Shown: positions 10,626-22,835, counted from the stretch's first letter. The stretch is 64,000 nucleotides of DNA from Digitaria exilis (GCA_015342445.1 JACEFO010001905.1:186001-250000), one strand, 5' to 3'. Translations and numbers: made by a program. The notes: generated by a model not told the origin, from the letters alone.

Positions 10626-11624
10626 TAAAACTTAAAACACTAGTATACACTAGTATTGTATGCTGTAAAAGAGCTCAACTCTGAAATATGCAGTGGGAAG
10701 AACAAACAGTTCTATCGCAGCCAAACATCAACAGAAACGCACAATGAGAAGTTTTGCCAATTAGCCGCCCTTGGTTTCACGTCATGCTCCACCACTGGTT
10801 GCTGCTAGTAATGTGCTGCATACACGTACTTCTTCTGGGCCTAGTATGTGTGTTCAAGTACGTGATGATGATCTGTACAACTTAAAAGTGACGGTCCATG
10901 CATGTCTCATGAAGCTTCTCCTGTGGATTCAATCTCGGTGACTGACAACCGCCATACACGCTGCATGCATCGACACGAACTTCGATGACAAACTGTGGTG
11001 CTGACGAGCTGACTCTACTACTGGCTATAACGAGTTTCTCAAAAACCCGTATGTACAGTTGTACACATGATCCTTCTCTGATTGGTCCCTATCCGTCGGA
11101 GAGCAAGGGGGCGTATATCTGGATGTTGGCAAAACAAAGAAGGGCCCTCCTGCTCCCTATAAATGGACGGACTTTAGCTCCCTCGTTCTTTGGTTGCATC
11201 CCCAACTAGTCGCTGTGTAGTTCTTTGTCTTGGCACTAACAAATTTAGGATTGTTGCATATATACCAGGTAGTTTTTTTCCAGTGATTATTGTAGTTTAA
11301 ATAGGTGGTCCATCTTGTCATGAAGGATGTAGCTGCAAGGACAATATTGCCGATGGTGCACTGCAACAGTGTTTGAGCTCCTCTGCTGTATAGCTGAATT
11401 TATGTTCAGAGTTTAGTGGCAGACAGAAATTGCAGGTGACCACAACAATCAACAAGATGCATGCATGGTTGCATTAAGTAAACGTAGATTCTACTTTCTG
11501 TCAAATTTTCTTTAGACTCAACCATGAGCCATGTGAGTATTTAAATTTAAAAATATAGTCACCTGTGGAGTATTTATATCTCAGATAACAGGAATGTAAA
11601 CTGGTAGTCACCAAATGTTCTTGG
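10626..11624. other. Intergenic, nothing recognised
   Basis: Single-copy-looking DNA with only short frames. The frame at 10985-11209 shows no known family. No repeat ends were found. Confidence 0.35.
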
Positions 11625-12586
11625 TCAATCATCTGGAAGAGCATCCATGAAGCAAGGGGTATATGGAAACGTCCCTAACGTAACTCTCCCATGCAGCATT
11701 AGCTGACCAGGGTAAAAACGACCTAGGTATTCAGCTTTGGAAGAGCCCAAGTGGTATTCCAGTGCTCTGAACTTTCTTCCCAAGAAGATAACCTCCTCGA
11801 ATGGATGAAACCCAAGAAATTCAGTCTTCTGCATCACCTTCTTCATCTTCATTGTCACTATTATAATTGGAGTTCTGATTAACCTGGCGTTCATCCTCAC
11901 TGTCACTGCTATCAAACTCTTTTCCCCAGTACACATCAATACCATTATCATAATCATTATACTGTTGCATTACCCATGGTGCTTGGGCTTGTTCATGGTT
12001 GTACTGAATTCTGCGAACTTGCTGACAAAGGGGTGCAAGGTTCACCACATGTTTTAATGCCCATTCCATCAGCCCATTTGACTCGTCAAGTGTCCATAGC
12101 CAAAGTTGAAACTTGTAAATCTCGACAAAGCACAACCTTTTTCTGATCTCCCAAGATAGGGTTTTCCCAACCCACGGGATTCTTCCTGACATACAAAAGC
12201 CTTCAAGCCTCTTTACCGCCGTTGGTGTTTTCACCATTCTGTATTTCTTATCAGATAAAGATAACCTATAAAATGGCAGCGTTCGTAATTGAACAAAATA
12301 AAGTTAAAATTATCGGCAGTTCACAATTCAAATAAATTGATAGGATGGACAAATTAAAAATCAGACACAAAACAAGAAGCATTATAGTACTCAAGGTTAT
12401 TCCTCAAAAAATAGGACTCAAGGTTGTCATAACAGACAGCTAATGGGATCAAGTACTCAAGGTTGTGATCATGTACCTGACAAGAAAATGGCCACGACAA
12501 TGAATATAAAGAGATCCTCTCCAATACTCCGCATAGCGTTGTGGCAGCCCTACATCTGCATATAGTCGCCCCTTCCATTCCGTTAC

Positions 12587-12711
<125 letters not shown>

Positions 12712-12883
12712 GCTGGGGTCACGACGGGGTCTCCCTCCTGGAGAAACTGCCTCTCTTCCCAACACCCAGACCTTGATGAGAACACATCCATCTTGAACAC
12801 TGCTGGCGGCCATTCTATAGAACGGCACTTGCAACTACAAGACATCATATACTAGTGTTTTTTAACAATATTGTTATTATAGA

Positions 12884-13854
12884 AAGGAAAAAGTCCATTT
12901 TTGGCCATCCAGCTCTTGCCTCAGTTTAGTTTTGGCCATCGAACTCCAAAACCGGGTATCTTTGACCATCCAACTATCAAAACCGTTCAATTTGGCCATC
13001 GGGCTGTTTTGATGAGTGGTTTTAACTTTTTTTATTGATAATTTAGTCCTTAGATCTTCAAATCATTATTACTTTTTGCTCGTACCTCCGATTTACGTGA
13101 TTCTTGTGGTCACGTGTTACTAACGGTGAGCACTGTATTTTAAAGTGATCTTTATACTATTTTATCACTACTTTTTATATTGTTTTTTTTGTCATTGCGT
13201 ACAAATAACAATATAAGCAAAGTAAAATAAACAATTATAAAATAATATAATCAATATTTTAAAAGATAAAGTTCATCATTATGAATACATGACCACTAGA
13301 ATCACTTAAATCAGAGATAGGAGAAAAAAACAATCATTTTAAGATCCAAAGATTAAAATGGACTAATTTAGTGCTTTTTAGTTGTTCGATGTTAAAATGA
13401 TTACTATTTTTTTCTTGCATCTCCGTTTTAAGTGATTATAATGGTCATACATTTGTAACGATGAGCTTTACATTTTAAAATATCGATTATATTATTTTAT
13501 AATTGTTTGTTTAATTTTCTTATATTATTTTTTTCTATACAACAACCAAAAAAATAATATAACAAATAGTGATAAAATAGTATAAAGATCATTTTAAAAT
13601 ATAGTGCTCACCGTTAGTAACATGTGACCACAAAAATCACCTAAATCGGAGGTACGAGCAAAAAGTAATAATCATTTTAAGATCTAAGGACTAAATTGTA
13701 AATAAAAAAAGTTAAAACTACTCATCAAAACAGTCTGATGGCCAAATTTGAACAGTTTTGATAGTTGGATGGCCAAAGATACCCGGTTTTGAAGTTCAGT
13801 GGCCAAAATCAAACTGAGGCACGAGTTGGATGGCCAAAAATAGACTTTTTCCTT
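12884..13854. mobile_element. Foldback transposon, full-length inverted repeat (about 971 bp)
   Basis: Begins AAGGAAAAAGTC and ends GACTTTTTCCTT; each arm of about 480 bp pairs with the other almost to the centre near 13370. Repeated TTTGGCCATC motifs are found at both ends. Approximate 9-10-bp flanks (tattatagaa / tattgaaaa) are only a partial match, so the Mutator-like assignment is tentative. It sits in the F-box pseudogene. A transcript through it would form a very long hairpin. Confidence 0.8.
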
Positions 13855-13884
13855 ATTGAAAAAATAAAAGGAACATAAAACGTA

Positions 13885-14110
13885 CACATCCGTTCCAAAT
13901 TCTAGTTCGTTTGACTTTCTTACCCCAACCTTGACCGCTCCTCCTATATATTCAAAACATTTATACAAACACAATCAAATTAAAGTCATTCTTTAAGAAT
14001 AAAGCAAGCCATAATACAAAGTCATTTTTCACAACTTTTTCAATAATACGAGCAATCAAATTGGGGGAAAAAAATCAAACGACCTGCAATTTGGAACGAA
14101 ATTAAAGAAG
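13885..14110. mobile_element. Stowaway-like MITE
   Basis: The ends CACATCCGTTCCAAATT and AATTTGGAACG... are inverted and flanked by TA dinucleotides (13883-13884, 14111-14112). The 226-bp length and TA target site fit Tc1/mariner-derived Stowaway MITEs. It is inserted in the F-box pseudogene. Confidence 0.75.
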
Positions 14111-14919
14111 TAGACGGTAACGAATTGAAGTACTGGCATCATGACGGAAGCACCTTATCACAAAATGGTGGCGGCTTACAAACCCTAGCTCGTCGATGTT
14201 CGGTGCCGAAGGCAGCAGGAACACCTCGTAGTGCAGCGACACGGCGGGGTCGAAGGCGAGGTACGTGGCGCCGAAGCCCTGCCGTGGCCACGGCGACCAC
14301 GGCAGGGACGACTACCACCGTCGCGTCGCGGGGTTGCACACGTAGAGCCGCCTGGAGATGCCATGGCGAATAATTCTGTCCTGGTAGAGGATCAGGCCGT
14401 TGCAGTGGTCCGCGACCGCCATCCCCTGGTGATCCTTGTCCGGCATGAAGCCGACGGCGGCGCCCACCGGCGCGACGAGGAACGGGTTCGTTTGGTTGCA
14501 GTAGTTGATGAAGACGCCGTGCGGCGAGCGAGCGAGGGAGAAGGTCGTGGAGCAGCGCGGCGAGGAGGTCCCGGCCGTCGATGGCGCCGCTCCAGTCATC
14601 GCAGACGCAGCGGCATGCGGCGAGGTCGCGCGCCGGGAGGCGGCGGAGGACGGCGGCGAGCGCGTCCTCAGGGAGCCAATCTATGGGAATGGGAGGGCAC
14701 GGTTTGTTTGATCGGGATCTTGGCCTCGGTGATGACTCGGTCACGCATCGCCAGCGGTTGAGAGGATATAGATGCGCGGATAATGATGGAAAAATTGTGT
14801 TCACGGCTGCATTGTACGTAAATTATTGTATGTAAAGTCGTAAACACACATATTCCATGTACCTTTTTTCATATATTTCATGCACGACTTTGGAAGTATA
14901 TCCTTATTATTGATAGAGT

Positions 14920-16392
14920 GAGCAACTCCAGCACACCACTTATTTTTGGCCCTCTATTCACTACTGCAAAAACGATTTTGGGAGACGGGCAAAATTCATT
15001 TTCGGAGGCGGTTTTTTGCGTCCGCCTCCGAGCTAGACCAACGAGCCCAACGAGTCCAATGGACTATTTTCGGAGGCGGCGTTAATCAAGGAAAAAAATA
15101 AAAAAAGTCACAAACGCTAGATGAGCCCAACGAGTCCATCCAGGATGCACCACCACCTCCAGCCGCCGCTGCTCGCGCCCGCCGCCGATCCGCCTAGATC
15201 CACGCCACGCCGACCCAGATCTGCCGCCACTCCGCCCAGATCCGCCTGCTCCGCGTGGCTTCTCCCCCTTGTCGAGCTCACGCTCGTACGCCGCACCATC
15301 GTCGAGCCACGCGGTGGCCGGATCCACACCGCCGCCTAGATCCAGCGCCCGCACACCGAGAGAGAGGGAGGCCGCTCCTCCTCGACGACCATCACCTCCT
15401 CCTCCTCCTCCTGGACAGCCACCACCGAGAGATAGGGAGGCCGCTTCTTCCCGACGGCCACCGCCACCTCCTCCTCCTCGCTGGCCACCACCACCTCCTC
15501 CTCCTCCTGGATGGCAACCACCGAGAGAGAGGGAGGCCACCAAGAGAGAGGGAGGCCGCTTCTCCTCGACGGCCACCGCTGCCTGGATCTCGCTGCCGTG
15601 CCGGTGGATCTCGCCTCCTGGATCTCGACGCTGGATCTCGCCGCCCGTGCTGCCTGTAGAGATGAGAGGGAGTCCGCTCGAGGCATAGGGTGAAGGAAGG
15701 CTGGGAGGCGTCACTGGAGAGAGGCCGAGCGGGAGGGCAGCGGCGGCATCACGGGAGGGACCGAGGAAGGGAGGTCGACATAGGAATAAGAGGGCAAGAA
15801 GTGAAGTGAGAAAACCCTAATCTAACTGCTACATATATATGAGAACCCTTAGAATTGGGTTTTGGGCTTGGTTTGGGCCGAACCATTTTAGGAAGCGGGC
15901 CTTGTAACGTGTCCGCTTCCAAAAATCTATTTTAGGAGACGGACAGGTTATAAGGACCATTTTAGGAGGTGGTTGTTTTAAAATGTCCGCCTTTGAAAAT
16001 CAATTTTCGGAGGCGGACAAAAGAAACCGCCTCCGAAAATGAAAAATATCCGCCTCTGTTAATCTCCGCATTAACAGAGGCGGACATTTTTTCTTTCCGT
16101 CTCTGAGGCCATTTTTGGAGTGTCCCCTAAAATGTTTTTTTAGTAGTGATTCCATCTAAATAAGAGTCTCTTGTTCCATTTCTCTCGCCTATTTTAAAAT
16201 GGTCTCCAACAGCCTTAGGATTAGGATGAGAGACTCTCATTCTATTCCAATAAGTAGGGTGCCAAGGCCAACAAATTGGAGAGCTCAAAAAGTTAGGAAT
16301 GGACTAAGAATTGGGTTGGAGAGGATTTTTTTCTGTTCTCTATCCTAAATGCAGAGTAGGAGGTCAAATAGGAGGTGGGGTTGGAGTTGCTC
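14920..16392. mobile_element. Small outer element with GAGCAACTCCA ends, host of the CACTA insertion
   Basis: Perfect 11-bp inverted ends GAGCAACTCCA (14920-14930) and TGGAGTTGCTC (16382-16392) bracket the CACTA element. Without it the element would be about 280 bp. I found no convincing target duplication, so superfamily is left open. Confidence 0.5.
14959..16148. mobile_element. Non-autonomous CACTA (En/Spm) element with 3-bp target duplication
   Basis: Starts CACTACTGCAAAAACG and ends TTTTTTTAGTAGTG, the terminal inverted repeat of CACTA elements, with perfect 3-bp duplications ATT at 14956-14958 and 16149-16151. Subterminal regions carry many copies of CGGAGGCGG and CCGCCTCCGAAAAT in both orientations, as expected for transposase-accessory binding sites. 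The 1190-bp body has no transposase. Its centre (15120-15700) is GC-rich with repeated GAGAGAGGGAGGCC units and could be captured or expanded host sequence. Confidence 0.92.
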
Positions 16393-17539
16393 TTACTACT
16401 CTGTAACCTTTCCGGTTTATTAAATATTATACATATCTAATATAGTAACCAGTAAACATAAGATCAAGTCTACACACCTTGATTCTCTGAAAGAATTCTT
16501 AGTGGAAGTCTTTCAAGTTTGTGAATAAATTTAGAGCCCACAACTAATTAAAATTACTTAAATATTTACTACCTTGTTTCTCTAGTTTGTTTATATTCTT
16601 CCTTTCCCTGTTACTGTAAACACATGTTGAAATTGGTGGTCACCACAAGCACATCGATCCAATGGTCACATAATAGCGACATTAATTTCTATAATAAATT
16701 TAGAAAAATATGAACTCACTTATTTATCATCAGAACCCTATGTGAGAAGAACCTAACCAACTTTGCATCATGCCTTATGTTCGAATGCATCATGCTATAT
16801 ATACATTTTTTCAGAAAAAGAAAACTATTTCAGTCTATGCGCTGCACACAGCCAAGGTAAAAAAAAATATATTCTCATTTCACGGACTGTTCACACTTTC
16901 TTGCTTATTTGTGCTGCTGCCACCATCTCCATCGTATGGCAATCTGTTTTAAGTGGCATAATGCCCTCTGCCATCGACTTTCCATGCTCACACGAGTAAA
17001 CTCTGAAGTTACTGTTGCGATGGCACTTCAGCTATGCTACAAATCGTCAATCCATTACCCAGACCATGTGTCCCCCTCACAGTAATCGAACCAAAATCGA
17101 CCTTGGAGTTGAGATAGCATAGCTTTGACCCAAGCCCGCAAAAGAAACTGTCATGATGGACCTCCATGCTGAACATGTCAACATCAGCACCTGCAAGAAT
17201 AAAAAAAGATAGATCAACTACAAGCCCTAAATTTCGATCTCAGAATTACCAATGCGTTAGTGAGATTATAATCTGAAAAATTAGCCGGAGCAAATGCCAT
17301 TGAAAAGGAACTAAAACTCTAGAACTGAATGTAAGATGCCTGATGAAACTGAATCTAACACCTCTAACTATTGCAGTTCCCGACACTTTTGATCAAAACC
17401 CAAGTTGTTTTAATCAGTTCCCATGTTCAATCAAAAACCCAATTTTCACATAGAAAGAACATGTTCAATCAAAACTATGCTTCGAATACGTGCGTTCTGG
17501 CGATGCTTCCAATAAAAAAAATTGGATTATTAACTTCAA
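16393..17539. other. Intergenic with one transposase-associated fragment
   Basis: Apart from the PB1-like fragment at 17030-17190 (separate entry), no gene is seen. 17481-17508 repeats a 19-bp core ATGCTTCGAATACGTGCGT that recurs at 18774 on the far side of the Pack-MULE-like element. Confidence 0.4.
17030..17190 (-). pseudogene. Fragment of a PB1-like domain from a MULE-type transposase gene
   Basis: Read on the minus strand, a splice-acceptor-like tract (tttttttattcttgcag) ends at 17191 and is followed by an open segment containing DVDMFSMEVHHDSFFCGLG, similar to the N-terminal PB1-like domain found in Mutator-type plant transposases. No further exons were found. It is probably a relic or a captured exon. 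Homology is judged from memory of the motif, hence modest confidence. Confidence 0.4.
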
Positions 17540-18723
17540 GGGGTAAGTCTGTTTTTCAACCTCCAACTATCGCGTTCGTCTGATTTTAGCCCTCGAACTA
17601 CAAAACCGGATAACATAGGCCATTGAACTGTCCAAACCGGATAAAAAAAACCCCTAAAGCAATTTCATCCCGGTTTTGGTACACATCAACACTCCAACAT
17701 GGCACCACTTGCCTAGTCAGCATGGCCAGCCTTGAAAGAACCCACTTGTAAGCCTCTGTCTCCCTCTCCCATCTCACCCCTTTCCCTCATCTCTCTTCCT
17801 GCACCATAACCACGCAGCTCAAGCTCCCACGAGCCATGGATGCCCAACTCGAGCTCGCTCGGGCCATGGCCGCACCGCTCGAGCTGGCTCCCCCGGGCTC
17901 GAGCTCGCTCCTGACATGGCCGCGCAGCTCGAGCTAGCTCCCCCGGTCCGTGGTTGCCGAGCTCGTGCTCACCAGCGCCATAGCCGGCAGCTCGAGGTCG
18001 TCCGCTCGATGCCACAAGTGCCCAGTCGACCTCGCTTCAGGCTGATTTTATTGCTACCGTAGCTCACACGTGACCAAGACCACATTGTAGATTGAGGATA
18101 TAGTGGATTTGGGGATAATTTTTTTCCGGGATTGGATTTTGATTTCTTTGTCGAGCTGCTACCATAGCTCAATCGTGAAGCACCCAAATCAGCAAGCGCA
18201 AGAGCACCTCCGTCCGCTCGAGATCCGGCACCTCCGTAGCCGCGCGTAGGGGGCCCGCTCGCCTGCTCCACCCCGGTTTTCCTGCACTGGAGGGAGCACA
18301 CCGCTCCTCTTCTCCACCAGCCTCGAGCACGGCCTGCGGCAGTGGACGACGAATGGGAGCTCAGCCCCTGGGCAAGCTTCCTGCACACCGCTCACCGCTG
18401 CGCCACGTGCCGCAGTGCCACAGTGCCGCATGCTGCCGCCACGCCCCCAGGCGCCGGTGAAGGGAAGAGAAGCAAGGAAGATAGGGGTAATTTTGTAATG
18501 TCAATGGCTAATGAGTATGGCATGTGGGTCCTTTTGTTGTATTTTTGTTGAGTGTACACGGTGGCAGCCACGTCAGCAAACCAACTGCCATGTCACCCTG
18601 AAAACCAGGTTGTTTGGTTCAGGGGGGTAAAGTGTCTTGTTTCTATAGTTGCATGGTGCATTGTATCTGGTTTTGTAATTTGAGGTTGAAAATCGGACGA
18701 ACGGTGAAAATCGGATTTATCCC
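17540..18723. mobile_element. Pack-MULE-like element with GC-rich interior
   Basis: Ends GGGGTAAGTCTG and ...GGATTTATCCC with an extended imperfect inverted repeat of about 100 bp (left: ttcaacctccaactatcg, ctcgaactacaaaaccgg; right: inverted counterparts). The flanks are 9-bp TAACTTCAA (17531-17539) and TAACTTAAA (18724-18732), one mismatch, as for Mutator-like elements. The interior 17710-18470 is GC-rich with repeated GCTCGAGCT units and resembles captured genic DNA, but no donor gene was recognised. A related end occurs at 61260-61367. Confidence 0.75.
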
Positions 18724-19270
18724 TAACTTAAATCACGAAAAACAAGGTGGAACAATTAAGAGCCTAAAACACATGCTTCGAATACGTGCGTACGGGCGAT
18801 GCAAATTGCAAAGAGGAAAATATAAAAGACTAGTGACACCGCCGGAGAAAGAAGTTAAGCACACTGATCTCTCGCAGCGCGACAAACAAGCTTCACCCAA
18901 GTTGCGTCTCCTTGTATATGTTTTTTTGTGTTTGGGCTTTTTTACCCATTGATTGATCGTGGCAGATATTGAGCAAAATTCCCTAGCTAAACCCTAAAGC
19001 TAAAGCTAGTGTCGATCCGATTTGATCGTGAAGGACGGTGGTTCGCCGCATAGAGAGAAAACATGGGGCGACGGTGAATGGGAAACCTGTTCACTCGCTC
19101 GTTAGATAAGCCAACCAAATTGTCTGTTTGCAAAGCATACAAGGGAGGAGCACCTGCGTTCCATCACGTACACGTCGGCGCACACCACCACACCTGCGCC
19201 GGTCGGGGGTTGCACCCACTCGGCGGCCACCACTCCGTCCTCGTTTCACCAACCAACGATCCTGTATATG

Positions 19271-19309
19271 TTTATATAAATATATATACATATAAATTTA
19301 TATATATAC
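19271..19309 (+). promoter_or_regulatory. TA-rich core promoter region of KCS copy B
   Basis: Alternating TA tract 83-121 bp before the ATG, equivalent to 7253-7303 before copy A. Likely TATA function; the precise box is unclear. Confidence 0.4.
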
Positions 19310-19391
19310 ATCTCCTACTTCTCCGACCCCAACACACACTCTCACTGTCTCACACACTCCCCGTCGACAACGAACGAAGCCCACGGCGGCC

Positions 19392-20993
19392 ATGACCCGC
19401 AGCAGCAGCACAGAAACTGCTACCTCCAACGACGACAATGGCCGACGCCACGGCCCGGGGCGCCTCAAGCGAATCTACCACCTCGTCGTCTCCAACGCGC
19501 TCTACCTCCTCTTCGCCCCGGCAGCAGCTGCACTTGCCCGTCACCTCTCCCACTCAATAACCTCGCCGTCAGAACTCTCCACCGCCATAGCCACTCTCCG
19601 CAGCGCCGCCACCGACAACCTCCCTCTCTCCATCGTGCTCCTCATCGCCATCTTCGTCTTCTTCCTCCAGCGACGGCGACCACCGCCGGTGTACCTGCTG
19701 GACTTCGCGTGCTACAAACCTGGTCCAGAGCACGTAGTCACCCACGAGACCTTCATGCGCCAATCAGCGGCGGCCGGCGTGTTCACTGCCGACAGCCTGG
19801 CGTTCCAGCAGAAGGTCCTCCAACGGTCGGGTCTAGGTCAACGGACCTACTCACCCCGCGCCATGCTCACCTCGCCGCCGATCACGAAGCTCCTCAACAT
19901 GGCGGAGGCTCGCGCCGAGGCGGAGTCCGTCATGTTCGGCGCCATCGACGCCCTGCTGGCCAAAACAGGCGTCTCCACCGGCGACATCGGCGTCCTCGTC
20001 GTGAACTGCAGCCTCTTCAACCCGACGCCATCGCACTCGTCCGCCATTGTCAACCGCTACAAGCTTCGTCAGGACGTCGCCAGCTACAACCTCGGCGGCA
20101 TGGGCTGTAGCGCCGGGCTCATCTCCATCGACCTCGCCAAGAAGCTTCTCCAGGCCGTCGAGCACCGGAGAAAGTACGCTCTGGTGGTGAGCATGGAGGT
20201 GATGACGCTCAACTGGTACAGAGGAAACAACAGGTCGATGCTGATGACGAGCTGTCTCTTCCGGATGGGCGGCGCGGCGGTGCTCCTGACCAACCGCGGC
20301 GGCGACCGGCGACGGGCCAAGTACGAGCTCCTCCACACCGTCCGGACCCACCACGGCGCCGATGACGTGGCACACCGCTGCGTGTTCCAGGAGGAGGACG
20401 GCGAGGGGTTCGTCGGCGTCGCGCTGTCAAAGGACCTCATGGCCGTCGCCGGCGAGGCTCTCAAGGCCAACCTCACCGCGCTGGGCCCACTCGTCCTCCC
20501 CTTCTCTGAGCAGCTCCTCTTCGCCGCCTCCCTCATCGCCCGCAAGGCGGCGGCGGCGATCGGCTGGCGATCCCTCGTTGAGATGATCAAGCCCTACGTG
20601 CCGGACTTCAAGACGGCGTTCGAGCACGTGTGCATCCACGCCGGAGGGAGGGCGGTGCTGGACGCCATGGAGAGGAGCTTGGAGCTCGGAGAGTGGCACA
20701 TGGAGCCGTCGAGGATGACGCTCTACAGGTTTGGGAACACGTCGAGCAGCTCGCTGTGGTATGAGCTGGCGTACACGGAGGCCAAGGGACGTGTCCGGCG
20801 AGGTCACCGGGTGTGGCAGGTAGGGTTTGGGTCAGGGTTCAAGTGCAACAGCGCGGTGTGGCGCGCGCTCCGGAACGTCGATCCGGCGGCGGAGGAGAAG
20901 AAGGGAGGGAATCCATGGGTGGAGGAGATCCACCTGTTCCCTGTTGAGGTGCCCAAGGTCGAGAGCGTCGTCGTCGTGCCTGCTGAGAAGTGA
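19392..20993 (+). CDS. 3-ketoacyl-CoA synthase, copy B, 533 aa
   Basis: Same enzyme as copy A: ER-bound condensing step of very-long-chain acyl-CoA elongation. Membrane anchors lie at about 30-48 and 77-92, followed by VYLLDFACYKP at 100-110. Catalytic residues are Cys239 (NLGGMGCSAG), His416 (CIHAGG) and Asn449 (GNTSSSS), so the protein should be active. The C-terminus ends VVVVPAEK like copy A. Differences between the copies concentrate in the first 100 residues; the condensing domain is nearly identical, which suggests a recent duplication or ongoing gene conversion. It is transcribed away from copy A, with 12.2 kb between the starts. Single exon, high GC third positions. Confidence 0.94.
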   Translation: MTRSSSTETATSNDDNGRRHGPGRLKRIYHLVVSNALYLLFAPAAAALARHLSHSITSPSELSTAIATLRSAATDNLPLSIVLLIAIFVFFLQRRRPPPVYLLDFACYKPGPEHVVTHETFMRQSAAAGVFTADSLAFQQKVLQRSGLGQRTYSPRAMLTSPPITKLLNMAEARAEAESVMFGAIDALLAKTGVSTGDIGVLVVNCSLFNPTPSHSSAIVNRYKLRQDVASYNLGGMGCSAGLISIDLAKKLLQAVEHRRKYALVVSMEVMTLNWYRGNNRSMLMTSCLFRMGGAAVLLTNRGGDRRRAKYELLHTVRTHHGADDVAHRCVFQEEDGEGFVGVALSKDLMAVAGEALKANLTALGPLVLPFSEQLLFAASLIARKAAAAIGWRSLVEMIKPYVPDFKTAFEHVCIHAGGRAVLDAMERSLELGEWHMEPSRMTLYRFGNTSSSSLWYELAYTEAKGRVRRGHRVWQVGFGSGFKCNSAVWRALRNVDPAAEEKKGGNPWVEEIHLFPVEVPKVESVVVVPAEK

Positions 20994-21080
20994 GAGGTTT
21001 ACTATTTTTATATTTTGGAGTAAAAGTAAAGCCAAGTGCTACAAATAAATTTGATAGTATGTGTTTGGGTATTCGACAAG

Positions 21081-22461
21081 TTTGTGTGGCATGCAATTTG
21101 CATGCATGTAAAGGTTCGAAATTATGATTCAGCTCCTTATTATGCGATTATTTTGTAAGAAAAAGAAGAAAAGCTAAACAACACCCCAAAGGATCTCTCT
21201 TGAGAAACACAAGGAGTCAACGCATCACCTTCTTATAGTGTCGATTCTCGAAAAAAATATTCATTTTCATTTCCAATATCTCTCTCTTACAACTTTTTGA
21301 AAATAATTTTTTAGTTTACAATGTTTTAAACGACCTCAGATAGAGTAATATTCTATACCATAGTGCAGGCAACAGCAGTGCACGCGGCCCGCCAGAGCGC
21401 TCATCGGCCCATTGGCGTGGCCCACACAAGGTCAGCGGGCAGGTAGGGCCGAGCGCTGGTTCGATTCCTCACGCATGTGGGCCCACACGAGAGTTGGTGG
21501 CAGGTACTATTTCTTTTCTGTTTCTAAACAAAAGTACTCTTTTTTTTCTTTATTTCTTTTTAACGGACTAGCAAGGATGCACGTGCGACACGGACGTGAC
21601 TCAGAGTGCACATGCAATACGCATGTGTTTTTAGAGATTTTGTTAAAAAGGTTCGCTTGGATATAAATTAATATTAGCACTTCAATTATCGTGGAATAAA
21701 CCACAAAGAAACTAAAACAATTGTAAATATTTGGAATATTACATGTTATCGTATTATGAATAACAAATATGTATATGTCTAATAATATTTCTCGCTATAT
21801 GTGTTTCAAATTCTTTTAACTGCAGACTCATTTTATCTGCATTTTGTCGTCTCAATCAAGAACCAATTTTTATCATAACTATATCCTATTAAAAATAGTA
21901 TGTATATCATTATTAGTATTAAATTAAGATTCATAACCATATATATAATCAATGAATAATGAAATATTAGTTTGCCAACTCAGACATGTTTGCATATCGA
22001 TCTATTTGTCTCTTTCTCTTTAGTTCTTGTGTAGATAGGTCTATGAAACTACCAGGATGCAATTTTCACTAGTCTATATATATACAGAGCAAATTAACCA
22101 AAGCAATATTGACAAAAAAAAAATTGTTACATACACACCTGATACATGACAACAATCTGTGTCGTTGTTAACGAAAGAAACATCAATACCTGGCAAATCA
22201 TTGTTATATCGGATGGAACATGAAAATAACAGATTTTATATACATATTATTAGATAAATACTAAATCTCATATTGGTACTAACACAGGTTATCCACTCGC
22301 CTGTTATGCCGCCGTCTCTGGACACTTGCAGAGCAATAATATGATGAGTCAATAAAGAATCGGTAAAGAAGAGAGAAAAGGTAAATTAAGCATAGAGAAA
22401 AAAAAGAGTGGAGATAAGGCACTAAGCCAATAACACACGCCATCCACTTGAGGTAGATTTA
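21081..22461. other. Intergenic, AT-rich, nothing firm
   Basis: Contains a GC-rich patch at 21370-21500 with GGTTCGATTCC (box-B-like), but no partner box A at the right spacing and no poly-A end, so I do not call a SINE. The remainder is AT-rich without recognised repeats. Confidence 0.35.
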
Positions 22462-22835
22462 GGCCTTGTTTAGATCGTCAATTTTCGCCAACTTATTTTG
22501 CCGACTTGTCACATCGAATGTTTTGACACTAATTAGAAGTGTTAAACTTAGGTGTAAAAAAACTAATTACATAGATGGACTCCACATCGTGAGACGAATC
22601 TATTAAGCCTAATTAATTCGTCATTAGACACTGTCATGCTACAGTAATCCATCATTAAAAATGAGCTAATGACGGCACATATTAGGCTTAATAGATTCGT
22701 CTTATGATGTAGAGTCCATCTGTGTAATTAGTTTTATCATTAGTCTATATTTAATACTCCTAATTAGTGTCAAAAGGATGAATGTGACATTTCGCCGACT
22801 TTCACCAACTTTACCTCCCTCATCTAAACAAGCCG
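22462..22835. mobile_element. Tourist-like MITE (PIF/Harbinger)
   Basis: Ends GGCCTTGTTTAGAT and ATCTAAACAAGCCG, 374 bp, with perfect TTA target duplications at 22459-22461 and 22836-22838. The two halves also pair internally (for example gattcgtc / gacgaatc). This is an abundant grass MITE type. Confidence 0.88.

Larger units (their letters stand above)
18767..21080 (+). repeat. Right arm of the inverted duplication containing KCS gene B
   Basis: Counterpart of 5488-7826. The coding part is closely similar by eye, and homology extends into about 620 bp of promoter and about 85 bp of 3' flank, so the duplication was genomic and not a retrocopy. Boundaries are approximate. Confidence 0.85.

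Noticed and set aside
15082..15714. Proline/glycine-rich proteins in the CACTA interior
   Set aside because: Long frames exist on both strands through simple GC-rich repeats; this is expected without coding selection.
21370..21500. Second SINE or tRNA gene
   Set aside because: A box-B-like GGTTCGATTCC is present but no box A at proper distance, no cloverleaf and no A-tail or target duplication.
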